Origin: Lysobacterales bacterium
Lineage (GTDB): Bacteria > Pseudomonadota > Gammaproteobacteria > Xanthomonadales > SZUA-36
Direction: 5' to 3'
DNA: 7,451 bases
Assembly: GCA_009692275.1 (NCBI GenBank)
Contig: SHZL01000136.1
Span: 1 to 7,451, forward strand
A program made the translations under genes and the position numbers. Below, piece after piece: positions 1 to 7,140 of the stretch. Positions within the stretch are counted from its first letter, which is position 1; each line of letters begins with the position of its first letter. Under the pieces are notes generated by a model, which was not told where the DNA came from, did no database searches, and worked only from the letters and a program-made list of their open reading frames with translations.

Positions 1-1026
1 GGTGTTTTTGACCTCACACCGATGATCAAGCACCGTGTCAGTGGGCCCGACGCGCTGGCCTACCTCAACCGACTGGTCACCCGTGATGTCAGCAAGCTCA
101 AACCCGGCCGGGTTGGCTACGCCGTGTGGTGCAACGACCAGGGCCAGGTTATTGACGATGGAACCATATTTCACCTCAGTCCAGGCGTTTACCGGGTCTG
201 CTCGCAAGAGCATCAAATTGACTGGTTCATGACCTCGGCGCTGGGCTTCAACGTCGAGATCGTGGACGAAACACACGATGTCGCAGGTCTGGCAGTCCAG
301 GGCCCTACTAGTTGCGCCATTCTGAAAAAAATGGGTTTGCAGGGTGTTGAGAACATTACACCGTTCGGCATGCAGACCTTTGCGTTCGAAGGCACTGAAC
401 TGGGCGTATCCCGCACGGGCTACACCGGCGACCTGGGCTATGAAATATGGATAGACCCCGATCATGCCGAAGTGCTGTGGGACCGCTTGTTCGAAGCCGG
501 TAAATTTCATGGCATCAGGGCCATGGGCAGCGAAGCGCTGGATTTGCTGCGCATTGAGGCCGGCTTCATCCTCGCCGGCGTTGACTTCCTGCCAGCGCAG
601 CATGCGGTCCGCCCGACCCATACGCGCTCGCCATTCGAACTGGGCCTGGCCTGGTTGGTCGATTTCAAGAAGCCGGTGTTCACCGGGCGCCGGGCGCTGC
701 TGGAAGAGCAAAAGCGTGGCTCACGTTTTGCCCTGGTCAAGCTGGACATCGACGGCAACAAGGTGGCGCATGATTCCTATGTCTACAACAAGGACAAGGT
801 ATTTGCCGGCACGATAACCTCTGCCATGTGGTCCCCTTCAGCCAAGGCCAGCATTGCGCTGGCTTCCCTGGAAGCTCCACATGGCAAACCTGGGGAGGAA
901 CTGCTGGTCGAGATCTATTACCAGCGGGAGCTGAAATGGAACCGGGTGATGGCGCCTTGCCGGGTAGTTGAAAATGTGTTCTGGGATCCAGCGCGCAAAC
1001 GTTTGACCCCACCGGCTGATTTTTGA
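1..1026 (+). CDS. Aminomethyltransferase (GcvT/T-protein) family protein, 5' end cut off
   Basis: A folate-dependent C1/methyl transferase of the GcvT fold, probably cytoplasmic. The reading frame is open from base 1: the seven codons before the first ATG (position 22) read GVFDLTP, which matches the conserved 'FDxS/T' start of the GcvT domain. The true start is therefore left of the window, and ATG 22 is unlikely to be the start. Counting from ATG 22, family hallmarks are VSGPDA (6-11), the IDD acidic pair (44-46) at the catalytic Asp position of T-protein, RTGYTGDLGYEI (131-142), LRIEAG (176-181) and a C-terminal barrel ending in TPPADF. The RTGYTG block is closer to GcvT than to the DMSP demethylase DmdA, whose equivalent block differs. 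No glycine-cleavage H or P gene is present, so a stand-alone demethylase role (dimethylglycine, sarcosine or another methylated amine) fits better than glycine cleavage; this is inference. Family confident, substrate unknown. Confidence 0.88.
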   Translation, partial: GVFDLTPMIKHRVSGPDALAYLNRLVTRDVSKLKPGRVGYAVWCNDQGQVIDDGTIFHLSPGVYRVCSQEHQIDWFMTSALGFNVEIVDETHDVAGLAVQGPTSCAILKKMGLQGVENITPFGMQTFAFEGTELGVSRTGYTGDLGYEIWIDPDHAEVLWDRLFEAGKFHGIRAMGSEALDLLRIEAGFILAGVDFLPAQHAVRPTHTRSPFELGLAWLVDFKKPVFTGRRALLEEQKRGSRFALVKLDIDGNKVAHDSYVYNKDKVFAGTITSAMWSPSAKASIALASLEAPHGKPGEELLVEIYYQRELKWNRVMAPCRVVENVFWDPARKRLTPPADF

Positions 1027-1030
1027 AACC

Positions 1031-1104
1031 GGGGTCAGAGTGCTATTTCCTGCTGCCTGCCTGGAAAATTGAACCATGTCCGAAGGAAATAGTACTCTGA
1101 CCCC
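1031..1104. repeat. REP/MITE-like inverted-repeat element, copy 1 (GGGGTCAGAGT family)
   Basis: Two arms, 1031-1051 and 1084-1104, are complementary at 20 of 21 positions; the single exception is a G/T pair (1042 with 1093). The loop is 32 nt. The element begins 4 nt after the stop of the GcvT-like gene and runs into the next coding region. The outer 11 bases, GGGGTCAGAGT, are identical to those of the second element at 3209. The core resembles palindromic repeats found in many gammaproteobacterial genomes, often discussed with REP-associated Y1 transposases; that link is from memory. As RNA it would form a long stem between the first two genes. It lacks a T-run after the stem, so it is not a classical terminator. 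Confidence 0.85.
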
Positions 1105-3226
1105 TTCACGGCACGCTCATCAACTGGACCCCCTGCTGCGACCCCGTTCCATTGCCGTTATCGGCGCCAGCGAACGCAAGGGAACGGTTGGCAGCGAGGT
1201 CATGCTCAACCTGCAGCGTGGCGGCTACGAGGGCGCTCTTTACCCGATAAACCCTGGCCGGGACTCGGTTCACGGCCTGCCCTGCCATGCATCCCTGGCC
1301 GACCTGCCGGAAACGGTGGAACAAGTTATTTTTGCGGTTGCCGATGCGCGCATCGAAGCCGCCCTGGACGAAAGCATCCTGCACGGCGCCCGCGCCGCGA
1401 CCATCTACTCCACCCTGGTGCTGGAACACGACACCCAACCCGATCTGCGCGAGCGCATCCGGCAGAAAGTTCGCCGCGCCGGAATGTTGCTGTGCGGCGG
1501 CAATGGCATGGGTTACTACAATTTCCACGACGGCATCTGGGCCTGTGGTTTTGACACGCGCAGCAACCATGCGCGCGGCGGCAACGTCACGTTCATCAGC
1601 CACTCTGGGTCCGGCATGTCCGGCATCATTGATTGCGAAGAGCGCATTGATTTCAACCTCGCAGTTTCCACCGGGCAGGAACTGTGCGTGAGCATGGACC
1701 AGTACATGGACTACTCGATTGAGCGGATGAATACCCGCGTGATCGGTTTATTCATGGAAACTGCGCGCAATCCTGCCGGACTCACTGCGGTACTGGAGAA
1801 AGCCGCGCAGCGCAACATTCCTGTAGTCGCCCTGAAGGTGGGCCGCACCGAGCTGGCCGCGAAGCTCACGGTGTCGCATTCGGGCGCCATGGCCGGGCAG
1901 GATGAGACTTACCAGGCCCTGTTTGATCGCTATGGCGTCCAGCGTGTCGAGGACATGGATGAACTGACCACAGCCCTCATCATGTTTGCCCAGCCACACA
2001 AAATTGGCCCGGGCGGGCTGGTTTCCATGCATGACTCAGGGGGCGAGCGCCAGCTGATCATCGACCTGGCCGATCGCGTGGGTGTGCCACTGAGCAAAAT
2101 CTCGGCGGCCACCGAAGCCCGGCTGGGCGAACTGCTGGACCCCGGCCTGGTGCCGGTCAATCCGCTGGATGCATGGAGCAAAGGCGGACCGGGATATCAC
2201 CTGGTCATGCATCAGTGTTTCGCTGCACTGATGAGCGACGGGCAAGCCGCCATCGGCGCCGTCGTGCATGACCGCGCGCCCATGGGGGCGATTTCCACCA
2301 GCTACCTTGATTACCTGCGAGCCGGGCACGCTGCTTCGGGCAAACCCGCGTTCCTCGTTTCCAACCACCAGGGCACCGGCGCTGACCCCCAGGTGCTGGC
2401 CATTACCCGTGAAGGGTTTCCGGTACTTGATGGCTTGCGGCCTTTCCTTTCCGGCGCCCGGTGCATGTTCCAGTATCGCGATTTCCTGCTGCGTGCGGGC
2501 GCAGAATCCAGGGCCCATACTCCCGCCCTTGCAGCCAACCCAACTGCGATCATGGCCTGGTCAAAACGCCTGGCCAGCGGCGAGGCATTGGATGAATACG
2601 AATCGGGGCAATTGCTGACGGACTTCGGCATACCGCTCAACCCTGCGAGCCGGGCCAACGACCTTGATTCGGCATTGCGGGCTGCTGCTCAACTGGGCTA
2701 CCCGGTGGCGCTGAAATCGGCGCAACCCGGGCTGCTGCACAAGACTGAGCAGGGCGGCGTGCAACTGAACCTGCACAGCGCTGCAGAACTGCGCACAGCC
2801 TATACCGCCATGGCGGCTCAGCTCGGACCACAGGTGCTGGTCAGCCGCATGGTCACCGGGCCGGGCGTGGAAATGATGCTGGGGGTCGTGCACGATGAGC
2901 AATTTGGCCCGCTGGTGCTGATGGGTTTCGGCGGCATTCATGTCGAAAGTCTCAAAGACGTGGTATGCGCCCTGCCCCCCTTTAACGCGAAAACGGCACA
3001 GCGGCTGGTCAATGGCCTGCGCCAGCGTGCCCTCCTTGATGGGCATCGCGGCGCCCCCGCCATGGATATCGACGCGTTTTGTGCCGCGGCAGAGCGACTT
3101 TCACAGCTGGCTGCTGCACTTGGCAGCCACATCGCCGAGATCGATGTAAACCCCCTGCTGGTGCGACCGGAAGGCTGCATGGCCCTGGATGCGCTGGTGA
3201 TTCGACGGCAATTGGGGTCAGAGTAA
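1076..3226 (+). CDS. NDP-forming acyl-CoA synthetase (acetate-CoA ligase family), alpha-beta fusion
   Basis: Converts a carboxylic acid plus CoA and ATP to acyl-CoA, ADP and phosphate, or the reverse, through a phosphohistidine. At 716 residues it is the usual fused length. Domains: CoA-binding Rossmann domain (about 16-145, with LLRPRSIAVIGAS at 20-32); succinyl-CoA-ligase-like domains (about 165-470), with VSHSGAMAG (266-274) placing the likely phosphorylated His at 268, aligned with His246 of E. coli SucD; ATP-grasp domain (about 490-716), with HKTEQGGV (555-562), GFGGIHVE (617-624) and EIDVNPLLV (688-696). ATG 1076 is the only ordinary start before the conserved domain, since an in-frame TGA lies at 1070-1072; the Shine-Dalgarno is weak (GGAAA, 8 nt upstream). 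Start codon and residues 1-10 (ending GNSTLTP) come from repeat copy 1, and the last residues (LGSE) and stop from copy 2. The acid is probably the product of the downstream aldehyde dehydrogenase (inference). Family sure, substrate unknown. Confidence 0.93.
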   Translation: MSEGNSTLTPSRHAHQLDPLLRPRSIAVIGASERKGTVGSEVMLNLQRGGYEGALYPINPGRDSVHGLPCHASLADLPETVEQVIFAVADARIEAALDESILHGARAATIYSTLVLEHDTQPDLRERIRQKVRRAGMLLCGGNGMGYYNFHDGIWACGFDTRSNHARGGNVTFISHSGSGMSGIIDCEERIDFNLAVSTGQELCVSMDQYMDYSIERMNTRVIGLFMETARNPAGLTAVLEKAAQRNIPVVALKVGRTELAAKLTVSHSGAMAGQDETYQALFDRYGVQRVEDMDELTTALIMFAQPHKIGPGGLVSMHDSGGERQLIIDLADRVGVPLSKISAATEARLGELLDPGLVPVNPLDAWSKGGPGYHLVMHQCFAALMSDGQAAIGAVVHDRAPMGAISTSYLDYLRAGHAASGKPAFLVSNHQGTGADPQVLAITREGFPVLDGLRPFLSGARCMFQYRDFLLRAGAESRAHTPALAANPTAIMAWSKRLASGEALDEYESGQLLTDFGIPLNPASRANDLDSALRAAAQLGYPVALKSAQPGLLHKTEQGGVQLNLHSAAELRTAYTAMAAQLGPQVLVSRMVTGPGVEMMLGVVHDEQFGPLVLMGFGGIHVESLKDVVCALPPFNAKTAQRLVNGLRQRALLDGHRGAPAMDIDAFCAAAERLSQLAAALGSHIAEIDVNPLLVRPEGCMALDALVIRRQLGSE

Positions 3227-3285
3227 AAATGCCGGAGTAGAATGTCAGATTAACCAGACTGGTATTTTTACTCTGACCCCAATTG
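3209..3285. repeat. REP/MITE-like inverted-repeat element, copy 2 (GGGGTCAGAGT family)
   Basis: Arms 3209-3230 and 3264-3285 are perfectly complementary over 22 bp, and three more inner positions pair if one G/T is allowed (3231-3233 with 3261-3263). The loop is about 30 nt. The core GGGGTCAGAGT is shared with copy 1, but the inner arm (AAAAAT here, GCTATTTCC there) and the loop are unrelated, so each copy keeps its own self-complementarity. The left arm contains the stop codon (TAA, 3224-3226) of the acyl-CoA synthetase; the right arm ends 10 nt before the ribosome binding site of the aldehyde dehydrogenase. The T-run lies inside the right arm and not after it, so simple intrinsic termination is unlikely, though attenuation or mRNA-end protection is possible. 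Confidence 0.9.
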
Positions 3286-3294
3286 AAACTAAAC

Positions 3295-3299
3295 AGGAG
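3295..3299 (+). promoter_or_regulatory. Ribosome binding site of the aldehyde dehydrogenase gene
   Basis: AGGAG lies 6 nt before ATG 3306, the strongest Shine-Dalgarno in the window. It fixes the start of the dehydrogenase and lies just outside repeat copy 2, so the hairpin does not mask it. Confidence 0.8.
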
Positions 3300-3305
3300 A
3301 ACGCA

Positions 3306-4832
3306 ATGAACCTCACCCAGGTAAAGCAACACGACAGCACCCAATGGAAAGCAGTGGCCACTGACGCCAGGAGCCATATCGAAACCCGCTTGTTGATCGA
3401 CGGCAAATTCGTGGATGCCATAAAAGGCGGGCGCTTTGTCACCTCGAACCCGGCTAATGGTGAAACGCTGGCAGAAATGTCAGCCGGAGGCGTGGAAGAT
3501 ATCGACCGCGCCGTGGCCGCGGCCAGAAAAGCGTTTTATTCAGGCGTGTGGTCGCGCCTGGCGCCGCGTGATCGCATGGATGTCCTGTATCGTTTTGCCG
3601 ACCTGGTGGATGAGAATGCCGAGCAATTGGCTGTGCTGGAAACGCTGGACATGGGCAAGCCCATAGCCGATGTGATCAACCTGGACTTGCCGGCGGTGGT
3701 AGCGACGATCCGCTTCATGGCCGAGTGCATAGACAAGATCGAAGGTTCGGTCACCAACACCGATAGCAGCTCCATGCACATGATTTTGCGCGAACCCCTC
3801 GGGGTTGTGGGCGCCATTTCTCCCTGGAACTATCCCTTGCTGATGGCCACATGGAAAATTGCTCCGGCACTGGCCGCAGGTAACACCGTGGTACTCAAGC
3901 CCGCGGAGCAGGCGCCCATGAGCTGTCTGCGCCTCGGCGAATTATTCCTGCAAGCCGGCGGCCCGCCGGGTGTGTTGAACGTGGTCAACGGCATGGGAGA
4001 AATCGCCGGAAGAGCTCTCGCCCTGCACAACGACGTAGCCAAGCTGACCTTCACCGGGTCCACCGAAGTCGGCAAGCTGATCCTGCAATACTCCGGCCAG
4101 TCCAATATGAAGCGCGTGGCACTGGAATGTGGCGGCAAGTCGCCACAGATTTTCATGGCCGACCTGCCCGACCTGGACAAGGCCGTTGCCGCCGCCTACA
4201 ACGGCATCTTCGCCAACATGGGAGAAGTGTGCAGTGCCGGTTCGCGCTTGCTGGTGGAACGCCCCATCTATAACGAATTCATTGAGCGCTTCATTGCTGA
4301 AGGCGAGCATGCGTACAAACCCGGCGAACCACTGGACCCGGCCACCAACATGGGCCCATTGGTTGACCGTGAATCCCAGCAGCGGGTACTGGGCATGATC
4401 GAAACCGGCAAGAAGGAAGGCGCCACCCTGCATTTCGGCGGTACCAAGCCCAAAGGCCTGGATGAAGGCGCCTACGTCAATCCGACCTTGTTCGGAGACG
4501 TAAACAACAGCATGACCATAGCCCGGCAGGAAATTTTTGGCCCGGTCGCCAGCGTCATCCCCTTCGATGGTGCGGAAGAAGCCATCCATATTGCCAATGA
4601 CACCATTTACGGGCTTGCTTCGGGCATCTGGACGCGCGACATCAATAAGGCATTCGCGCTGATCAAGAACATCGAGGCCGGAGTGGTGTGGGTGAACAGC
4701 TACGAAGACGGGGACATGACCCAGCCTTTCGGCGGTTACAAACAGTCGGGACAGGCTCGCGACAAGTGCATGGAAAGCGTCAAGAGTTATACGCAATGCA
4801 AATCTGCGTGGATTCGGCTCGCTGCGGAGTGA
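3306..4832 (+). CDS. NAD(P)-dependent aldehyde dehydrogenase, PuuC-like (gamma-glutamyl-aminoaldehyde type)
   Basis: Oxidises an aldehyde to its acid with NAD(P)+; soluble, cytoplasmic. The 508 residues are normal for the ALDH superfamily. Visible motifs: WNYP (174-177, with the oxyanion-hole Asn175), VVLKPAE (195-201, cofactor-binding Lys198 and Glu201), FTGSTEVG (249-256, Rossmann turn), LECGGKSP (273-280, general base Glu274), NMGEVCSAG (304-312, catalytic Cys309), QEIFGP (408-413) and a C-terminal block with DGDMTQPFGGYKQSG (468-482). The DGDMT-PFGGYKQSG tail and the overall pattern recall E. coli PuuC, the gamma-glutamyl-gamma-aminobutyraldehyde dehydrogenase; betaine-aldehyde dehydrogenases are the next alternative. 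A PuuA-like ligase two genes downstream supports a gamma-glutamylated aminoaldehyde as substrate. All catalytic residues are intact. The gene stops only 11 nt before the next start, implying co-transcription. Confidence 0.93.
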   Translation: MNLTQVKQHDSTQWKAVATDARSHIETRLLIDGKFVDAIKGGRFVTSNPANGETLAEMSAGGVEDIDRAVAAARKAFYSGVWSRLAPRDRMDVLYRFADLVDENAEQLAVLETLDMGKPIADVINLDLPAVVATIRFMAECIDKIEGSVTNTDSSSMHMILREPLGVVGAISPWNYPLLMATWKIAPALAAGNTVVLKPAEQAPMSCLRLGELFLQAGGPPGVLNVVNGMGEIAGRALALHNDVAKLTFTGSTEVGKLILQYSGQSNMKRVALECGGKSPQIFMADLPDLDKAVAAAYNGIFANMGEVCSAGSRLLVERPIYNEFIERFIAEGEHAYKPGEPLDPATNMGPLVDRESQQRVLGMIETGKKEGATLHFGGTKPKGLDEGAYVNPTLFGDVNNSMTIARQEIFGPVASVIPFDGAEEAIHIANDTIYGLASGIWTRDINKAFALIKNIEAGVVWVNSYEDGDMTQPFGGYKQSGQARDKCMESVKSYTQCKSAWIRLAAE

Positions 4833-4836
4833 AGGA
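4832..4836 (+). promoter_or_regulatory. Ribosome binding site of the enoyl-CoA hydratase gene
   Basis: AAGGA lies 7 nt before ATG 4844, and its first base is the last base of the dehydrogenase stop codon. It supports 4844 as the start over the longer open frame that runs back into the dehydrogenase gene to 4688. Confidence 0.7.
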
Positions 4837-4843
4837 CAGCGGC

Positions 4844-5674
4844 ATGCAGTACCAGTTGATTCGCTATTCCACCGAAGGGCCGCTGGCCTGGTTGAGCCTC
4901 AACCGGCCGGACAAGCTCAATGCCATCAGCCCGGCAATGATCGCTGAGCTGAACCATGCGCTGGACCGGGCGGAATCTGACCCGGAAGTGCGTGTAATTC
5001 TGCTTACCGGTGAAGGACGGGCGTTTTCTGCCGGCTTCGATCTGGACATGGGTATGGAAGAGCAGGCCGGGGCACGCGAAGATCACGAGGAGCGCAAATC
5101 CGCGATGCGACGCGAGCTTACGCAGGATTTCAACATCATCATGCGTTTCTGGGACTGCCCCAAGCCGACCATCGCTGCAGTGCACACGTATTGCCTGGGC
5201 AGCGCCATGGAAATGGCAGTCGCCTGCGACATCACCATTGCCGCCAGCGACTGCCGTTTTGGCGCTCCGGAAGTGAAGTTCGGCAGTGGCATTGTAGCCC
5301 TGCTGCTGCCGTGGTTTTGCGGGCCTAAAAAAGCCAAGGAACTCCTGCTCACCGGCACCGACCGCCTGAGTGCTGAACAGGCGCAAGCCTGCGGCCTGGT
5401 TAACCAGGTCGTGGCCGGGGATGCATTGCTGGCATCCGCACGGGCCATGGCCATGGAAATTGCCGGCAATGACCAACTCGCGGTGCGATTGACCAAGCAG
5501 GCCATCAACCGCAGCATGGAAACTGCGGGCATGCGCCGGGCCCTGCTGGACGCACTGGAAACCGATATTGAAATCGAAAGCACGGATACCCCGGAAACCC
5601 GGCAGTTCAATGACATCATGAAAAGCCACGGAGCGAAGGCGGCCATTGCCTGGCGCAGGGCCCAGGTCGGATAA
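4844..5674 (+). CDS. Enoyl-CoA hydratase/isomerase (crotonase) family protein
   Basis: A crotonase-fold enzyme acting on an acyl- or enoyl-CoA thioester. The start at 4844 (protein begins MQYQLIRY) gives 276 residues, typical for the family; the open frame extends upstream to 4688, but that part overlaps the dehydrogenase and has no crotonase similarity. Visible: LNRPDKLNAIS (19-29); the first oxyanion-hole segment AFSAGFDL (60-67); the second around Gly119; GSAMEMAVACD (119-129) with Glu123; and FGAPEVKFG (139-147) with Glu143. Glu123 and Glu143 align with the two catalytic glutamates of mitochondrial hydratase (144 and 164), so hydratase chemistry is possible. After Glu143 the usual GTIPGAGG-like loop is replaced by SGIVALLLPWFCG (148-160), so the specificity is probably not that of the fatty-acid enzyme. 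The C-terminus ends AAIAWRRAQ, as in several aromatic- or carnitine-related crotonases. It is co-oriented 11 nt after the dehydrogenase and 20 nt before the glutamine synthetase-like gene. Hydratase, hydrolase or isomerase cannot be separated by eye. Confidence 0.9.
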   Translation: MQYQLIRYSTEGPLAWLSLNRPDKLNAISPAMIAELNHALDRAESDPEVRVILLTGEGRAFSAGFDLDMGMEEQAGAREDHEERKSAMRRELTQDFNIIMRFWDCPKPTIAAVHTYCLGSAMEMAVACDITIAASDCRFGAPEVKFGSGIVALLLPWFCGPKKAKELLLTGTDRLSAEQAQACGLVNQVVAGDALLASARAMAMEIAGNDQLAVRLTKQAINRSMETAGMRRALLDALETDIEIESTDTPETRQFNDIMKSHGAKAAIAWRRAQVG

Positions 5675-5694
5675 CAGCACGATGGACCCAAACA

Positions 5695-7068
5695 ATGAAC
5701 AATAAAGACGACTACGGCATCTTTGCGGCGTTCATGGAGCAGGCACCGGACACCCGCTATCTTGAATTGCTGGTGGCCGATATGAATGGCACCTTGCGGG
5801 GCAAGCGCACGGACATCGAGGATGCCCAAAGAATCTACCAGAACAACGTCAACTGGTGCGCTGCCACCCTGGTGCTCGATTACAAAGGCTCAACCTTCGA
5901 CAGCGTGCCCATGGGTGGCGCTGATGGCGACCCGGACCTGCGGGCGCATATTGTGCCCGGCACGCTGGCGCCGGTGCCATGGGCCAAAACGCCCAGCGCC
6001 CAGGCCATGGTGGAAACCACCCTGTTCGACGGTACGCCCTACTTTCTCGATTGCCGCCAGGTCCTGCGCCGCGCACTGCAGCCTCTGACCGACCTCGGTC
6101 TGCACGCGGTGATGGCGGCCGAACTGGAGTTTTACCTGGTGGAACACGATGGCATAGAGTTCGCTCCGCGCCTGCCGCGCATACCGGGCTCGGACCTGGC
6201 GCAGGACGGCAAGCAGTATGGCGTGATGGAAGAACTGGAAGACGTGGATGACTTCCTTGCTGATGTTGATGCCTGGTGCCAGGCGCAGAATGTTCCGGCC
6301 GGCGCGGCACTGGCGGAGTATGCTCCCGGCCAGTTCGAAATCAACCTGCACCACGTGGATGATCCCTTGCGCGCCTGCGAACACGCCCTGATGCTGAAAC
6401 GGGTGATCAAAGCTGCGGCAAAAAAGCATGGCCTGGCCGCAACCTTCATGGCCAAGCCTTTTGGCGGAATACCCGGGTCCGGGCTGCACGTCCATATCAG
6501 CCTGCTGGACGATGACGGCAACAACGTGTTTGCCGGTGAGTGCAGCGATGGCAGATTCTCCGAAACCTTGCGCCACGCCATCGGCGGCCTGGCTGCAACC
6601 ATGGGCGAAAGCATGGCGATCTATGCGCCCAATGCAAACTCCTACCGCCGTTTCGTACGCGGAGCGTTTGTGCCGTGCACGCCGAATTGGGGTGTCAACC
6701 ACCGTGGTGTCGCCCTGCGTATTCCACTCTCCTCTCCGGTTAATAACCGCGTGGAAGTCCGTGTGGCCGGGGCCGATGCGAATCCCTACTTGGTGACCGC
6801 CGCAATCATGGCGGGCTTGCACCATGGCATCACCCACCGTTGTGACCCCGGGCGCATGATCCAGGAGCGTGAAGAACTGGAGGACATCGTTACACTTCCG
6901 GTGCACTGGCCCCAGGCTCTGGACGCCTTCTCAGCAGGCACCATCCTGCCCAACTACCTGGGCAAGGAATTCGCAGAGATCTTTGCACTATGCCGCCGCG
7001 AAGAATCAAACCGCTTCCAGACCGAGGTTTCCAACCGCGACTACGAGTGGTACTTGCGCGCCGTGTGA
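5695..7068 (+). CDS. Glutamine synthetase-family ligase, PuuA-like gamma-glutamyl-(poly)amine synthetase
   Basis: Joins the gamma-carboxyl of glutamate to an amine with ATP, as gamma-glutamylputrescine synthetase does; cytoplasmic, likely oligomeric. The 457 residues are close to E. coli PuuA. An N-terminal beta-grasp domain (about 15-115, with VADMNGTLRGKR at 27-38) precedes the catalytic domain. Metal and substrate residues are present: AELEFYL (142-148, Glu143 and Glu145), AEYAPGQFEINL (207-218, Glu208 and Glu215), GSGLHVHIS (261-269, His265 and His267), NSYRRF (315-320), VALRIP (339-344) and NRVEVRVAGADANPYL (351-366, with Glu354 and Arg356). The tyrosine loop (NLYDLPPEE type) adenylylated in true GlnA is absent, which argues against an ammonia-assimilating enzyme. 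ATG 5695 is 20 nt after the crotonase stop; the Shine-Dalgarno is weak (GGA at 5684-5686). ATG 5734 is an alternative start that would still keep the domain. Alternatives within the family are methylamine, ethanolamine or isopropylamine glutamylating enzymes. Confidence 0.92.
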   Translation: MNNKDDYGIFAAFMEQAPDTRYLELLVADMNGTLRGKRTDIEDAQRIYQNNVNWCAATLVLDYKGSTFDSVPMGGADGDPDLRAHIVPGTLAPVPWAKTPSAQAMVETTLFDGTPYFLDCRQVLRRALQPLTDLGLHAVMAAELEFYLVEHDGIEFAPRLPRIPGSDLAQDGKQYGVMEELEDVDDFLADVDAWCQAQNVPAGAALAEYAPGQFEINLHHVDDPLRACEHALMLKRVIKAAAKKHGLAATFMAKPFGGIPGSGLHVHISLLDDDGNNVFAGECSDGRFSETLRHAIGGLAATMGESMAIYAPNANSYRRFVRGAFVPCTPNWGVNHRGVALRIPLSSPVNNRVEVRVAGADANPYLVTAAIMAGLHHGITHRCDPGRMIQEREELEDIVTLPVHWPQALDAFSAGTILPNYLGKEFAEIFALCRREESNRFQTEVSNRDYEWYLRAV

Positions 7069-7140
7069 CGCCCGCCGGCCGGTCGTGGGGCCGTAACACT
7101 GACTGCACGTACCTCTCACTCTTAAAGTGAAATCGAACTT

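Noticed and set aside
22..24. ATG 22 as the start of the GcvT-like gene
   Set aside because: The frame is open to base 1 and the codons before ATG 22 encode conserved GcvT residues, so the gene continues to the left of the window.
3209..3285. Repeat copy 2 as a rho-independent terminator
   Set aside because: The T-run is part of the stem and not after it, and the stem is followed by AATTGAAACT. The structure and its copy at 1031 fit a dispersed repeat better.
3942..4796. Long minus-strand open frame (284 codons) inside the aldehyde dehydrogenase gene
   Set aside because: It is antisense to a gene with intact catalytic motifs, and its translation shows no recognisable domain. Long antisense frames are expected in G+C-rich DNA. 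The same holds for the frames at 4787-5695, 5083-5829 and 5890-6906.
4688..4843. 52-codon upstream extension of the crotonase frame
   Set aside because: It overlaps the conserved C-terminus of the dehydrogenase and has no crotonase similarity. ATG 4844 has a good ribosome binding site and begins right at the domain.
5695..7068. Housekeeping glutamine synthetase (glnA)
   Set aside because: It lacks the adenylylated tyrosine loop, has PuuA-type motifs, and lies with an aldehyde dehydrogenase rather than nitrogen-control genes.
7076..7093. Stem CGGCC/GGCCG as a terminator after the glutamine synthetase-like gene
   Set aside because: The stem has only 5 bp with an 8-nt loop and no following T-run, so it does not support an intrinsic terminator.
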